From Pantoea wallisii (GTDB lineage Bacteria > Pseudomonadota > Gammaproteobacteria > Enterobacterales > Enterobacteriaceae): a stretch of DNA of 64,000 bases. A program made the position numbers and the translations under genes. Positions 19,694 to 29,637 of this stretch are shown here, piece after piece (the stretch's first letter is position 1; each line of letters opens with the position of its first letter). The notes under the pieces were generated by a model, which saw only the letters and a list, made by a program, of their open reading frames with translations, had not been told where the DNA came from and ran no database searches. The stretch spans positions 62,001 through 126,000 of the forward strand of contig NZ_MLFS01000002.1 in the NCBI RefSeq assembly GCF_002095485.1. Reading direction: 5' to 3'.

Positions 19694-20086
19694 TTAAGGC
19701 AGGTCGATACGCATCACTTCAATGTGAGTGCTGTCACCGCGACCATATACTTTGCCGCTGACTCGTATCTGATCTTTAGCATCAAAGGTTTTACCTTTGA
19801 ACGTCTCTTCTTTCGCTTTAATGGTCACCGTACCGGTGCTGTCCCGGAACTGATAGCTGTCGCCTTTCAGCTTTTTAACAATGTACCCTTCAAGCGTGAC
19901 ATAACCGCCCTGGCGGAAATCACGAATCTGTTTGATATGGGTCTGCCCGGTATCTTCAGAGCCTTTGTAACCCGCATCCTGTTTCTGCTGTGGCGGTGGC
20001 GTTTTGCCGCCCTCAAAACCGCCTTCCTCGGCAGAAACACCCAGGCTAAACGCCATCATCAGTGAAGCCAGTACAACCTTTTTCAT
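19694..20086 (-). CDS. YgiW/YdeI-family stress tolerance OB-fold protein
   Basis: A 130-residue secreted protein with signal peptide MKKVVLASLMMAFSLGVSA, a glycine/glutamine-rich spacer and a bacterial OB-fold domain (BOF; YVTLEGYIVKKLKGDSYQFRD, GTVTIKAKEETFKG, DQIRVSGKVYGRG, HIEVMRIDL). Relatives YgiW and YdeI in E. coli and Salmonella are periplasmic proteins tied to peptide, peroxide or metal stress. Which of these it corresponds to cannot be settled by eye. It is a single gene with its own ribosome site (GGGAATAAAG) and opens the accessory patch. Confidence 0.82.
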   Translation of the reverse strand: MKKVVLASLMMAFSLGVSAEEGGFEGGKTPPPQQKQDAGYKGSEDTGQTHIKQIRDFRQGGYVTLEGYIVKKLKGDSYQFRDSTGTVTIKAKEETFKGKTFDAKDQIRVSGKVYGRGDSTHIEVMRIDLP

Positions 20087-20166
20087 CTTTATTCCCTCAT
20101 GAATGCAACATTCCAGTACTGATTAAGCCTGGCACAAGATTGGCCGGGTAGGTGGCGCTGCCGTTT

Positions 20167-20391
20167 TCAATCTGCCGTCACCACGCTGGCCGGCACGTCC
20201 ACTCGCTCGCCCAGCGACCAGCCCTTTTTGCCCAGCACACGCTGTGGCGTAGTGTCCGGCACGTTAAAGTAATATTGTGAATCGCCACTGCTTTTATCTT
20301 CGTCAGTAAACAGATCGGCTTGCTCAAGGCCCATTTCCCGCAGGTCATCTTCGGTTAGCTCAAGGTAAGTAGCTAATGTGGTCAGGCTCAT
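20167..20391 (-). CDS. Hypothetical small acidic protein
   Basis: 74 residues, no signal peptide or membrane segment, acidic. ATG at 20391 follows GAGAGGAGAA at ideal spacing, which supports expression. A short helical N-terminus (LATYLELTEDDLREMGLEQ) precedes a polar tail ending VDVPASVVTAD. I do not recognise the family. Confidence 0.6.
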   Translation of the reverse strand: MSLTTLATYLELTEDDLREMGLEQADLFTDEDKSSGDSQYYFNVPDTTPQRVLGKKGWSLGERVDVPASVVTAD

Positions 20392-20537
20392 CGCGTTCTC
20401 CTCTCGTGTTCTTTCTTACAGTTAAGCACTCTCTGGCGTTTCTGCCATCGGCTGCGCTTATCGAAACTGATCATATTTGACGAATAGCGATCGCTGTTCT
20501 TGACTGTAAATATTAAGGAATCCCGGAGAGCGTTATT

Positions 20538-20603
20538 ATGACTGAGCTATTACACATCATCACCGTGGGCACTCTTGTTGCGGGTATATATTTACTGGAA
20601 TAA
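20538..20603 (+). CDS. Micro-ORF for a 21-residue hydrophobic peptide
   Basis: ATG at 20538 is preceded by CCCGGAGAGCG. The 21 codons encode a mostly hydrophobic peptide (TELLHIITVGTLVAGIYLLE) able to span a membrane once. It lies in an otherwise gene-free 388-base gap. No family is recognised, so this is a candidate only. Confidence 0.35.
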   Translation: MTELLHIITVGTLVAGIYLLE

Positions 20604-20779
20604 TATCGTTTAACTAAGAAATTATATTGTCGGGATATTATTTATTTTTTGATACGTTGATGCGTAGTGACGGAGAAAATGCGTTGCGTCAAATTAGCTA
20701 CTTATCAGGCGTTTAATCAGTACATTGCATTTTCAGGCATGGTTTATCATGAGCCAATGATAAACATGAGGCAGTAGTA

Positions 20780-21124
20780 ATGAGAAAGATGGTCTGGCTG
20801 AGTGTTGTCCTGCTCAGCGGTTGTGTGCTTAAGCAATATCCTCAGATGCCTGAAGTCAGCGATGCAGAAGTCCATGCTTATGACTGCCCCATGCTGCGCG
20901 CGCAAATTGTACAGGCACACAATGTACAGCGGCAGATAGCCGCAACCGGAAAATTTGATACCCTGACGGTGCTGGGCTTTTTTGGTGATTTGGGTACCGG
21001 CAACGGTATCGCAAAGGCCAACGCCACGCGCCGTGTTAACACCCGCTTACAGCAGCTTGAAGCGCTGCAAACCGTGCGCTGTGCACCGGATATCGCGCTT
21101 GCCAGCAGAAGCTCAGGTTATTAA
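20780..21124 (+). CDS. Hypothetical lipoprotein
   Basis: 114 residues beginning MRKMVWLSVVLLSGCVLKQY; the lipobox LSGC at residues 12-15 predicts lipidation at Cys15. The mature protein is helical, with two further cysteines (DCPMLRAQI and VRCAPDIAL) that may pair. A glycine-rich stretch GFFGDLGTGNGIAKANATRR lies mid-protein. The start has a GAGGCAG site. I do not recognise the family. It is probably a periplasmic or outer-membrane-anchored small protein. Confidence 0.65.
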   Translation: MRKMVWLSVVLLSGCVLKQYPQMPEVSDAEVHAYDCPMLRAQIVQAHNVQRQIAATGKFDTLTVLGFFGDLGTGNGIAKANATRRVNTRLQQLEALQTVRCAPDIALASRSSGY

Positions 21125-21194
21125 ACAGCAGCCAGCCGCGTTGAAAAATGTTATAAGAGTGCGCATCATTTTTTGCCGCTAATAAGGATTCTGC

Positions 21195-21365
21195 ATGGCT
21201 GCAAGTACGCACTATCTTCTCTGGGTAATGATTGGCACGCTGACAATTCTCAGCATCTTTATCGGTGCGATTGTCGGGCAGGCCAAAACGCGCCGCACCG
21301 GTTTTCTCACCTTTGCAGGACTATTTGTTGGCTTCATGCTGGCGATATTTCTGATCACCCGGTAG
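21195..21365 (+). CDS. Small two-helix membrane protein, 56 residues
   Basis: ATG at 21195 follows AATAAGGATTCTGC and the frame closes with TAG at 21363. The product has two hydrophobic helices (about residues 6-27, YLLWVMIGTLTILSIFIGAI, and 37-55, FLTFAGLFVGFMLAIFLIT) joined by a basic loop QAKTRRTG. It is too short for most ORF cut-offs. No family is recognised. It lies 70 bases after the lipoprotein gene on the same strand. Confidence 0.55.
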   Translation: MAASTHYLLWVMIGTLTILSIFIGAIVGQAKTRRTGFLTFAGLFVGFMLAIFLITR

Positions 21366-21408
21366 CACGGCTGGACATTGCCACACGCCGGGTGTGGCAA
21401 TTATGCAT

Positions 21409-21687
21409 TTATGAGGCTGGATGAAGTGCCGCGCGGTGCGCAGCGATCAGCTGGTCTGCGAGGTAGCGATCCTCTTCATGCTGAGCGACATAATATTCAT
21501 AAGGGTCACGCACATTGAGGCTCTGAATATAGTCGAGATGCGCCTGCTTTACTTCGCGGTTAATATATTGCTCTGTCTCTACGCCCAGTTCGTCGGCATA
21601 GGCCGGAGCCTTACTCTTAATTTCATTGATCAGTGCTGCATTATTCTGCATAAATGCTTCGAGATCGATACGGTAATAATCTTTCAT
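21409..21687 (-). CDS. Hypothetical cytoplasmic protein, 92 residues
   Basis: ATG at 21687 follows AAGGAGTGAGCC; a longer in-frame version from 21792 lacks such a site. The product is helical and charged (MKDYYRIDLEAFMQNNAAL, RDPYEYYVAQHEEDRYL), with no membrane segment or known motif. The family is not recognised. Confidence 0.6.
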   Translation of the reverse strand: MKDYYRIDLEAFMQNNAALINEIKSKAPAYADELGVETEQYINREVKQAHLDYIQSLNVRDPYEYYVAQHEEDRYLADQLIAAHRAALHPAS

Positions 21688-21840
21688 CGGCTCACTCCTT
21701 ATAAAATAACCGTTTAGTAAGCTTGGCAAAAAAACAGAGGTTTTGTCGCACTGAATGCCCACCTTATGCGAGAAAAGCGCACAGGACTGCACACATCTTC
21801 AGCCGTATTTCCTGTGTCCGCAAAGTCTGCAAGAAGAGTG

Positions 21841-22569
21841 CTACGGCTTACGCGCCGCCAGTAAAAACAGCATGGGGCGCTCGCACTCCTCTGCCAGTGC
21901 CGGATTCTCGCTTATCTGCTGCGCCTCAGGTCCCCACTCATCCAGATGTTCCATCACGAAACCTGCTGCGATGAGCGCGTTGATCCAGGTAGACAACTTG
22001 CGGTGCTGTTTCTTCACACCTTCAGCAAACCAATTACTGGTGCGCTCACCCTCCATCTGATACTGATTGACCGGCCAGCTGCGCTGTTGCCGGGCATCGA
22101 AGATCCACTGCTGTTGACGCGGTGCGGAGTAGATTGGATGTTCGCAGGAAAACACCAGTTTGCCGCCCGGCCGCATAGCGTTGAAGAGAGTGGTAAAAAG
22201 CGCATCAATGTTAATGATGTAGTGCAGTGCCAGGGAGCTATAAACAATATCGAATGTGCTACTGAGCTGCAGCGTTTCCAGATCGGCGCGCTGATAGGTA
22301 ATGCCGGGTTGCGTACTCATGGCAACAGCCTGCGCCAGCATCTTTTCGGATACGTCCAGCCCCACGACTTCGCGCGCACCCTGCTGCTGCGCATAACGGC
22401 AAAACCAGCCGTAGCCACAGCCTAAATCCAGTACACGCTGATCCTGCAGAGAGGGCAACAGATTGCGCAGGGCAGGCCACTCCGGTGCCCCGTCCAGACC
22501 TTTAACTGAACGCGGTAGCGTGGCGTAACCGGCAAAGAAGTCCGGGTCGTCGTAAATATTTTGGCTCAT
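21841..22569 (-). CDS. Class I SAM-dependent methyltransferase
   Basis: 242 residues from ATG at 22569, after AAAGGAAC. SAM-binding motif I is VLDLGCGYGWFCRYAQQQGA, with motif II EVVGLDVSEKML and post-motif regions FDIVYSSLALHYI and MRPGGKLVFSCEHPIYS. It is typical of the methyltransferase type 11 family and close to small-molecule or unassigned enterobacterial enzymes. The substrate cannot be told from the sequence. It lies among small accessory genes and is probably transcribed alone. Confidence 0.8.
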   Translation of the reverse strand: MSQNIYDDPDFFAGYATLPRSVKGLDGAPEWPALRNLLPSLQDQRVLDLGCGYGWFCRYAQQQGAREVVGLDVSEKMLAQAVAMSTQPGITYQRADLETLQLSSTFDIVYSSLALHYIINIDALFTTLFNAMRPGGKLVFSCEHPIYSAPRQQQWIFDARQQRSWPVNQYQMEGERTSNWFAEGVKKQHRKLSTWINALIAAGFVMEHLDEWGPEAQQISENPALAEECERPMLFLLAARKP

Positions 22570-22630
22570 ACGGGTTCCTTTGATTGAGACGCAAAGGAGT
22601 GTACACATTTAGCGCAGCGTGAAAAACCGC

Positions 22631-22738
22631 TTAACCCACAAAAAGCAGATGGACAAGCCGGGCCAGCGACTCCAGAAGCAGTAAACTGCCGATAAAGATC
22701 AGCACCAACACGCCAATGAATTGCTTACGACTGCTCAT
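22631..22738 (-). CDS. Small membrane peptide, 35 residues
   Basis: ATG at 22738 follows a strong GGAGGGAGCAGC ribosome site. The product has a basic start (MSSRKQ), one membrane helix (FIGVLVLIFIGSLLLLESL) and a short tail LARLVHLLFVG. The strong site and clean topology support a real small membrane protein. No family is recognised. It lies in the gap between the methyltransferase and pphA. Confidence 0.5.
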   Translation of the reverse strand: MSSRKQFIGVLVLIFIGSLLLLESLARLVHLLFVG

Positions 22739-22821
22739 GCTGCTCCCTCCGTTGGTTAAACGCTGCCGGACTATACTTTATGCCGGATTCATTAAACTTC
22801 CAGTCAACCGGGAATAATTAC

Positions 22822-23469
22822 ATGTATTACCAAACGGTGAGTGCGGAAAAGTGGCGCCATATATGGGTGGTGGGCGATCTGCACGGCTGCCGGGCGCAGC
22901 TTGATGCCCAACTGCTGCAGCATCACTTTGATGTCCAACAGGATCTGCTGCTGTCGGTGGGGGACTTAATCGATCGCGGCCCTGACAGCCCCGGTTGTCT
23001 GCAGTTGCTTAGTGAGCCCTGGTTTCGTGGCGTGCGCGGTAATCATGAGCAGATGGCGCTGGCGGCGCTGGCTGGCGATGACCCCATGCTATGGATGATG
23101 AATGGCGGGGCGTGGTTCTGGCAACTTAAAGGCGCTGAGCTCATCAGCGTACGTCATGCGCTGAAACGCTGTGCCGAACTACCGTTGATCCTGCATCTTG
23201 CGCTTGCTGACCGCGTCGTGGTGATTGCCCATGCCGACTATCCCGCCAGCCAGTATCAGCTGGGTCAGGAGGTCGACTGGCATCAGGTGGTCTGGAGTCG
23301 TGACCGGCTGGGTCGCCATCAGCGGGGCAGGTCAGCGGCCATTGACGGCGCCAGCGACTTTTACTTTGGCCACACGCCGCTGGAGCAGCCGCTAAATGTA
23401 GCGAACCAGCACTATATTGATACCGGTGCGGTGTTCGGTAATCGCCTGACGCTGGTTCGCCTGCAGTAA
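22822..23469 (+). CDS. pphA: Serine/threonine protein phosphatase PphA
   Basis: A PPP-family metallophosphatase that in E. coli links misfolded-protein signals to envelope stress. Metal-binding signature motifs are clear: GDLHGC, GDLIDRGPDS and RGNHEQM, then HADYP and FGHTPLEQP near the C-terminus. ATG at 22822 gives 215 residues, close to the E. coli protein (218). A start at 22780 lacks support. Its position beyond sdsR matches E. coli, though here separated by the accessory patch. Confidence 0.9.
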   Translation: MYYQTVSAEKWRHIWVVGDLHGCRAQLDAQLLQHHFDVQQDLLLSVGDLIDRGPDSPGCLQLLSEPWFRGVRGNHEQMALAALAGDDPMLWMMNGGAWFWQLKGAELISVRHALKRCAELPLILHLALADRVVVIAHADYPASQYQLGQEVDWHQVVWSRDRLGRHQRGRSAAIDGASDFYFGHTPLEQPLNVANQHYIDTGAVFGNRLTLVRLQ

Positions 23470-23475
23470 TAAGGG

Positions 23476-24900
23476 TTAGCGGAACAGACGGCCGTCGCGC
23501 ACCAGCTCGCGCGGATAGCTGTTCTTGATGCGGTTACCCACCTTCTTCGCCAGGCCAAGCGGCTGCTGCTGATAGGTGACAATCACTTCATCACGTGCGG
23601 GCAGCGTCTCCGGATGGATATCCTGGCCACGATACCAGCTTTCAGCTTCGGCCTCGGTTAACGCAAACGCCAGGGCGTTATCGGGCTGCGCTAAAGCGAC
23701 GACGGCTTCATGCTGCCAGCGATAGCCTTTCGGGAAGGTTTCTGCCAGCTTCATGCCGATGCGCGAGAAGCGCACTCTGCCCAGCCAGCTCTCCAGCGCG
23801 GCGGGAAACAGCCACAGCTCTTTATCGCGCTGCCACAGGTTCAAACTCTCATCCCAGTGCAGGCCAACGCGCTCTGCCGCCTGTTTAACTTCGGCGATCA
23901 GTTTGCGGCTGGCGGGCGAGAAAGGCAGCTTGCCCACTTTATAGGTGGGCGCTGGCAGAGGCGGGATGCTGGCGGTCTTGCGCAGCCGCGCCACAAAAAA
24001 ACCTTCGCTGTCAAAAATCTGCGGGAATACGTGCAGGAACCCCTCAGGCGTAAGCGCCTGTTCCGCGCCCGCAAACAGGCCCGCGAGCGGCACGATCTCT
24101 ACCGCATCCGGATACCGCTGTTGCAACCAGCCAACCACCTGCTGGTTTTCGATCTGATTGAGCGTGCAGGTGGAGTAGATCAGCGTCCCGCCCGGCTGGA
24201 GCGCGTGAAAGGCGCTGTCGAGCAGATCGCGCTGCGTGGCGGCAATCTCTTCGGTGCTGGCCAGCGTCCAGTTAAGCAGCGCGTCAGCATCTTTACGTAC
24301 TACGCCTTCACCCGAGCAGGGCGCATCCAGCAGGATGGCATCAAACTGCTCCGGCAGCGCAGCGCCAAATACGCGGCCATCAAAGTGGGTCAGCGCCACG
24401 TTGTGCACGCCGCAGCGGCTGATATTGGCATGCAGCACCTTAACGCGACTGGCGGAGTACTCATTGGCGAGGATGGCACCCTGATTCTGCATCAGCGCCG
24501 CCATCTGCGTGGTTTTTGAGCCCGGCGCCGCAGCAACATCCATCACCTGACGCGCCGCTGGCGCAGCGTCAAACAGCGCGCTGACCGGCAGCATGGAGCT
24601 GGCCTCCTGAATATAGAACAGGCCGCTAAGGTGCTCGGCCACGCTGCCGAGTGGCAATGATTCATCGTCACGCTCGATCCAGAAACCTTCGGCGCACCAC
24701 GGGATGGGCGTCAGACGCCAGCCGTAATGAGCAGTGCGCGCGAGAAAATCAGCCACGCTGATTTTTAACGTATTCACGCGCAGGCTGCGCCGCAGCGGCT
24801 GCTGGCTGATAGCGAGAAAGCGCTGCAGTTCCGCCTCGTCATTGAGGCTGGCGCGCATCAGCGCAAGGAAGTCTTCAGGAAAACGATCTGACACGGGCAT
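23476..24900 (-). CDS. rsmF: 16S rRNA (cytosine1407-C5)-methyltransferase RsmF
   Basis: It methylates C1407 of 16S rRNA in the 30S subunit using SAM. The Rossmann-fold domain contains [19 protein letters not shown], with catalytic cysteines in [13 protein letters not shown] and YSTCTLN (both conserved in the RsmB/RsmF family). A C-terminal PUA-like region follows. 474 residues against 479 in E. coli. The ribosome site before ATG 24900 is weak. It lies downstream of letAB on the same strand, separated by a terminator. Confidence 0.94.
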   Translation of the reverse strand: MPVSDRFPEDFLALMRASLNDEAELQRFLAISQQPLRRSLRVNTLKISVADFLARTAHYGWRLTPIPWCAEGFWIERDDESLPLGSVAEHLSGLFYIQEASSMLPVSALFDAAPAARQVMDVAAAPGSKTTQMAALMQNQGAILANEYSASRVKVLHANISRCGVHNVALTHFDGRVFGAALPEQFDAILLDAPCSGEGVVRKDADALLNWTLASTEEIAATQRDLLDSAFHALQPGGTLIYSTCTLNQIENQQVVGWLQQRYPDAVEIVPLAGLFAGAEQALTPEGFLHVFPQIFDSEGFFVARLRKTASIPPLPAPTYKVGKLPFSPASRKLIAEVKQAAERVGLHWDESLNLWQRDKELWLFPAALESWLGRVRFSRIGMKLAETFPKGYRWQHEAVVALAQPDNALAFALTEAEAESWYRGQDIHPETLPARDEVIVTYQQQPLGLAKKVGNRIKNSYPRELVRDGRLFR

Positions 24901-24940
24901 CTACCGGGGTAACGAAATGAGCGCGAAGTGTATCATGCAG

Positions 24941-24973
24941 AAACAAAACGGGCAGCCCGCAGGCTGCCCGTTT
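24941..24973 (-). terminator. Terminator after letB
   Basis: The 12-bp stem AAACGGGCAGCC / GGCTGCCCGTTT lies just beyond the letB stop, with a short T-rich stretch on the minus strand. Confidence 0.65.
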
Positions 24974-24975
24974 GC

Positions 24976-27609
24976 TTAATTGGGCGACGGAATCGCCGTG
25001 CCCCAGTTGCGCCACTCCTTCGGCGCCTCATCCTGCAGCAGGAAGTGCTTGTTCATGCCCGCCTGCGGCGCCAGCGGCACCGTTGGCGGTGTGGCGAACT
25101 GAATACCACCGCGAATGAACTGCTGGAAGGTACCGGTCTTCACCACGCCGCCTATCAGGCCGAAATCGAGGTTATAGCCGGAAGCCAGCCAGAACACCGA
25201 GTTGTTGCGCACCAGGTGCTGGTATTTCTTACTGATACGCAGCGCGATCTGCACGCGGTCTGCCATGTTGCCCAACGAGGTGCCGGTAACCGTGCCCACC
25301 TCGACGCCGCGGAACAGCACTGGCGTACCAATGGAGAGCGATCCCGCTTCAGTAGCATCCACGTAGATGTTCAGGCCGTTGAGATAGCGCGAGTCGGTAA
25401 TGGTGCTCTCCTGCAGCTCGAAGCTGCGCGCCAGCGCACCTTTCCCGGGGTCGACGTTGACATACGGCTGCAGCAGGGTCTCCAGATGGTTTACCCCGGC
25501 CGGTGAAATCTCCGGCGAGACCACTGAGAACCGGCTGCCGATACGCGCAAAGTCCTGCACATATTCCGGGTAGAGCACCGCTTTTGCCACTACCTGATTA
25601 TTGTCCTGGCTCAGCGCCAGCGACTCGACCTGGCCAACGTTGATGCCCAGGTAGCGAATCGGCATGCCGGCGGCCAGTTTGCTGGCATCAAAGGTATGCA
25701 GCGTGATCTGGCTACCGACCGCACGCGCCGCGGTTTCAGAGGGATAAAGCACGCGCTTTACGCCTTTTGCCGCCTGCGCGCCGGTCAGGTTATCAAAGCT
25801 GATGGCCCCTTTCAGCGCGCGGTTGAGCGGGGAGGCCTGTACGGTCAGGCCGCTGCCGTTCAGCTGCACTTTGGCGCCGCCTTCGGCCCAGAACACGCTC
25901 TCGCTGGTGAGCAGTTTGCGATACTGCGGCTGAATATGGACGGCGATCTCAAACGCGTCGGCGCGGGGCACCACATCAACCACTTCACCCACCTGGAATT
26001 TACGGTAGAGCACAACCGATCCCGCCTGGACATCCGGCAAGCTGTTCGCGGTCAGCTTCAGCGTGGTGGGCGGCTGGTCGCCGGTGATACCCTCTTCGGC
26101 ACGTTCTGCATCGGCATAGAGCGGATAGCGACTGGAGGGTTTGCCTTTGGCGCCCGGGATCAGGCGGATACCGCCATCAACCCATTCGCGCGCGCTGGCG
26201 CCCAGTACCTGCATTCCGTCAAGGCCAAACTTCACGTCAAGACGGCTGTTCACTACAAATTTACTGTCGGCATGCACCAGCTGACGGTGTTCGGGATTGA
26301 TCGCCACCACAAAATTGATGCTGTTCTCTTTGAGTTCGCGCGAGATGATCTGACCAATCTTCACGCCATACAGCATCACCGGCTGGCCCGCATCAATGCC
26401 GTAGGTCTCCGGCGCGCTGAGCTGCACGGTCAGCACGTCCGGTTTCTGCAGCAGGGTTTCGTTGGGTGGCAGTACGCTAAAGTGATCCTGCGGCTGACCC
26501 TCGCCCGGCACCAGCTCCAGCGTATTGCCGGTGAGCAGGCTGCTCAGGCTGGTATCGGTCAGGCTGAGCTTTGGCGCACGCATCTCAATGCGCGTGCCGC
26601 TGCGCATCAGGCTGGTGACTGAAGGATCAATAGTCAGCTCGCCGGTCACTTTGCCGCCCGGCAGCAGAGTCAGTTTGGTTAAGGTGCCTACTTCCAGCCC
26701 CTGATACATCAGCGGCGTACTGTCGGCTTTCAGATTGTGGCCATCCGGCAGATCAAGGCTGATCTGCACCCCGCGCTGGCTGCGCGCGAGGTCCGGATAG
26801 AGCTGGTAGTTTTCGTCACTGTTAGCCTGCTGGCCGCTCTCCGGTGAGTCAAATGCAATCGCGCCGTTCACCAGCGCGGCCAGGCTCTCCAGCTTCACTT
26901 TAGCGCCGTTCAGACTGACATCGGCATCCACGCCGGAGACATTCCAGAAGCGGCTCTGCTTTTTCACCAGATTGGTGAAGCGGCGTTCGATCAGTACATC
27001 CACAGTAACGCCATCGGTACTGCCGTTGATGCTGTAGTCATACACGCGGCCCACCGGAATTTTACGGTAGTAGACCAGTGAACCGGTGTTGAGCGAGCCC
27101 AGATCCGGCGCGTGCAGATGTATCAGCAGTTCACCGGTGTTAACGCGGTATTTAGGCTGCGTATCAAGCGCGGTGAAGTGATCGCTCTCTTTGCCGTCGC
27201 CCGGCATCATGCCGATGTAGTTACCGCCGACCAGCGCATCCAGTCCGGAGACCCCGGCCAGCGAGGCTTTCGGCGTCACCAGCCAGAACTGGGTGTTCTC
27301 GCGCAGCGCATCGCGCATATCGCTCTTAATGCTGGCTTTGATCTTAATGCTGCGATAATCATCGCTCAGCACAATGCCCTGCACCGTGCCCACTTCCACG
27401 CCCTGATAGCGGATAGGGGTACGCCCCGGCACGATGCCGTCCGCTGTCTGGAAGTTGATGGTGATCGTCGTACCGCGCTCCTGATAGTTGGTCCACAGCA
27501 GCCAGCCGGCAATCAGCAGGGCAATAATGGGCAATAACCAGAAGGGCGAAATCTTGCGTTTATTACGCAGATTCGCGCTAGTCGGTGTAGTCGGCGTTTC
27601 CTGTTGCAT
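24976..27609 (-). CDS. letB: Lipid transport tunnel protein LetB (YebT, seven MCE domains)
   Basis: LetB forms a hexameric periplasmic tunnel of stacked MCE rings that carries phospholipids between inner and outer membranes. A short N-terminal cytoplasmic tail is followed by one membrane helix ([17 protein letters not shown]) and repeated MCE units, seen as recurring blocks such as [56 protein letters not shown] and [13 protein letters not shown]. It has 877 residues from ATG at 27609, the E. coli length; an ATG at 27615 adds two. It overlaps letA, so the pair is coupled. Confidence 0.94.
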   Translation of the reverse strand: MQQETPTTPTSANLRNKRKISPFWLLPIIALLIAGWLLWTNYQERGTTITINFQTADGIVPGRTPIRYQGVEVGTVQGIVLSDDYRSIKIKASIKSDMRDALRENTQFWLVTPKASLAGVSGLDALVGGNYIGMMPGDGKESDHFTALDTQPKYRVNTGELLIHLHAPDLGSLNTGSLVYYRKIPVGRVYDYSINGSTDGVTVDVLIERRFTNLVKKQSRFWNVSGVDADVSLNGAKVKLESLAALVNGAIAFDSPESGQQANSDENYQLYPDLARSQRGVQISLDLPDGHNLKADSTPLMYQGLEVGTLTKLTLLPGGKVTGELTIDPSVTSLMRSGTRIEMRAPKLSLTDTSLSSLLTGNTLELVPGEGQPQDHFSVLPPNETLLQKPDVLTVQLSAPETYGIDAGQPVMLYGVKIGQIISRELKENSINFVVAINPEHRQLVHADSKFVVNSRLDVKFGLDGMQVLGASAREWVDGGIRLIPGAKGKPSSRYPLYADAERAEEGITGDQPPTTLKLTANSLPDVQAGSVVLYRKFQVGEVVDVVPRADAFEIAVHIQPQYRKLLTSESVFWAEGGAKVQLNGSGLTVQASPLNRALKGAISFDNLTGAQAAKGVKRVLYPSETAARAVGSQITLHTFDASKLAAGMPIRYLGINVGQVESLALSQDNNQVVAKAVLYPEYVQDFARIGSRFSVVSPEISPAGVNHLETLLQPYVNVDPGKGALARSFELQESTITDSRYLNGLNIYVDATEAGSLSIGTPVLFRGVEVGTVTGTSLGNMADRVQIALRISKKYQHLVRNNSVFWLASGYNLDFGLIGGVVKTGTFQQFIRGGIQFATPPTVPLAPQAGMNKHFLLQDEAPKEWRNWGTAIPSPN

Positions 27610-28864
27610 GTGCATCCCAGATCAGGCGGCTATCAAGCCACTCCACAGCCATAATGGTCAGGATAACCGCAGCGCCAAAGTAGAACGCGGCGGGTCCCAT
27701 GGTAAAAGCCAGCAGCTGATCACGATTGACCAGCGACATGGTTAACGCAATGACGAACAGGTCGAGCATCGACCAGCGGCCCACCCAGGTAACGGCGCGC
27801 AGCAGGCGGATGCGGGTTTTTATGCCCTGTTCGCACTTAAAATGGACGCTCAGCAGCAAAGTCAGCATTACCAGCACTTTGGTAAACGGCACCAGGATAC
27901 TGGCGATAAATACCACGGCGGCAACCGGAATATTGCCGGAGGCGAGGCCCAGAATACCGGAAAAGATGGTGTCTTCGCGGCGTGAACCGTTGACGTAGAC
28001 CACCGAGATCGGCAGCAGGTTGGCCGGAATCAGCAGCACAATGGAGGCGATCAGCGCCGCCCAGGATTTTTGCAAACTGTGGCGACGACGGAAATCAAGC
28101 GGCGTATGGCAGCGCGGGCAGCGGCCGCGATCGTCCGGCATGCCGGTATGATGACAGTTCAGACAGACCTGCCATTTTTCCGGCGCTTCGTGCGGCACGG
28201 CCTGAGGGTAGTAATGCTCCCACAGCTGCTCAATATTCAGGTGGATGAGGGTCAGCACGCTCATTACCGTCAGCGCAATATAGGCGGCCAGACCGTAACC
28301 GACCTCCAGCGAGGCGTAATCCTGTACCTTGATCGAGGCCACCGCCACACCGACCAGGTAGATATCCAGCATCACCCACTCTTTGAGCTTCTCCAGCATT
28401 AGCAGCACCGGACGCAGATTCATACCGAGCGCATGCCCCAGCCATAAATAGCAGATGCCGGCCACCAGCGTGACGGGCGCACCAATGGTGCAAAACGCTA
28501 CCATGGCGGCGGTCAGCACATTGCCCTGCTGCGCCATCTGCAGCACGCCCTCAAACAGGCTGGCATTGATGCGCATGCCCAGCAGGCGGATATCCACCAG
28601 CGGCAGGCTAAAGGCAAACGGCATCAGCACAATCATGGCGACAGCCATCGCGGTGAGGCGCGTCATTGACCAGTCGTGTCCGCTCTGAATTTGTGCGTGG
28701 CAGCGGGGGCAGTAGGCCGACTGATGCGATTTAACATCCGGTAAGGAAAAAAGGGTATCGCATTGGGGACAACGCTGATAACGTGCGTGGGGCAACGTCT
28801 GGCTGATAGCGTGAATTTTCATAGGTGACGCAAGTGGCCCATCGTTCGTTACGGATACCGGCAT
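27578..28864 (-). CDS. letA: LetA inner-membrane lipid transport protein (YebS)
   Basis: LetA is the polytopic partner of LetB, of the PqiA family. It has two zinc-ribbon modules, CPQC...CPRC near residue 30 and CLNC...CPRC near residue 210, each preceding a block of hydrophobic helices. Conserved stretches include [23 protein letters not shown] and [23 protein letters not shown] at 28864 gives about 428 residues, like E. coli (427). In-frame starts at 28921 and 28822 are possible; no start has a clear ribosome site. It is divergent from msrC. Confidence 0.92.
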   Translation of the reverse strand: MPVSVTNDGPLASPMKIHAISQTLPHARYQRCPQCDTLFSLPDVKSHQSAYCPRCHAQIQSGHDWSMTRLTAMAVAMIVLMPFAFSLPLVDIRLLGMRINASLFEGVLQMAQQGNVLTAAMVAFCTIGAPVTLVAGICYLWLGHALGMNLRPVLLMLEKLKEWVMLDIYLVGVAVASIKVQDYASLEVGYGLAAYIALTVMSVLTLIHLNIEQLWEHYYPQAVPHEAPEKWQVCLNCHHTGMPDDRGRCPRCHTPLDFRRRHSLQKSWAALIASIVLLIPANLLPISVVYVNGSRREDTIFSGILGLASGNIPVAAVVFIASILVPFTKVLVMLTLLLSVHFKCEQGIKTRIRLLRAVTWVGRWSMLDLFVIALTMSLVNRDQLLAFTMGPAAFYFGAAVILTIMAVEWLDSRLIWDAHATGNADYTD

Positions 28865-29040
28865 GTTATGCGGGATAAATCTGCCTGCAATATTCTGTGG
28901 TCCAAGAATTGTCTCAAACACAGAGTGCTAAGGGTATAGTAACAAACGCGATGATTCACCTTGTGAGGCTGGATTATTAGTGCTTATTTTAACAACTGAG
29001 TGACAACAGGGTCACGCCAGTGACGAGTTATGGTTAAACA

Positions 29041-29541
29041 ATGAACAAAAAAGCCTTTTACGAGGATTTAAATCGCGATGTCCGCGCACTGTTAGCGGGT
29101 GAAACCGCGTTCCTCGCTGCGCTGGGGAATTGCAGTGCGCTGTTATTTGAACGCCTGGAGGGCGTGAACTGGGCAGGATTCTATTTGCTGACCGAACCAA
29201 ACACGCTGGTGTTGGGCCCGTTCCAGGGCAAAATCGCCTGCGTGCGTATTCCGGTGGGCAAAGGCGTATGCGGTACGGCGATAGCGGAGGAGAGAGTGCA
29301 GCGGGTAGAAGACGTGCACGCTTTCCCGGGGCATATCGCCTGTGACGCAGCCAGCAATGCAGAAATCGTGATTCCTCTGAAAGTGAATGGCACGGTTGTG
29401 GGTGTTCTCGACATCGACAGCACGGTCTATTCTCGCTTCGACAGTGAGGATGAAGCGGGGCTGGTGGCCCTTACCGACGGGCTTTGTGAAGTACTGGCGC
29501 ACAGTGACATCGAAAAATTTATTCAGCTGTCGCGTAGCTAA
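29041..29541 (+). CDS. msrC: Free methionine-R-sulfoxide reductase MsrC
   Basis: It reduces free methionine-R-sulfoxide, part of oxidative damage repair. It consists of a single GAF domain of 166 residues. Cysteines needed for catalysis and disulfide exchange are present in KIACVRIPVG, GKGVCGTAI and GHIACDAASN. The family blocks NWAGFYLL and IPLKVNGTVVGVLDIDS are clear. The ribosome site is weak. It is divergent from letA and lies upstream of proQ, as in E. coli. Confidence 0.93.
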   Translation: MNKKAFYEDLNRDVRALLAGETAFLAALGNCSALLFERLEGVNWAGFYLLTEPNTLVLGPFQGKIACVRIPVGKGVCGTAIAEERVQRVEDVHAFPGHIACDAASNAEIVIPLKVNGTVVGVLDIDSTVYSRFDSEDEAGLVALTDGLCEVLAHSDIEKFIQLSRS

Positions 29542-29637
29542 TCGACTGGATCACATAGCATTTGGCGATGTTGTCATTATAATGTCGCCTGTTCATGCCT
29601 GCTCTGGTCGGCAAACCCGTTGTAATCAGGAAATTTC

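Noticed and set aside
24928-26622. Long plus-strand frames opposite letB (192 and 308 codons)
   Set aside because: They are antisense shadows of a strongly conserved gene; their Arg/His/Gln-rich composition is typical of such shadows.
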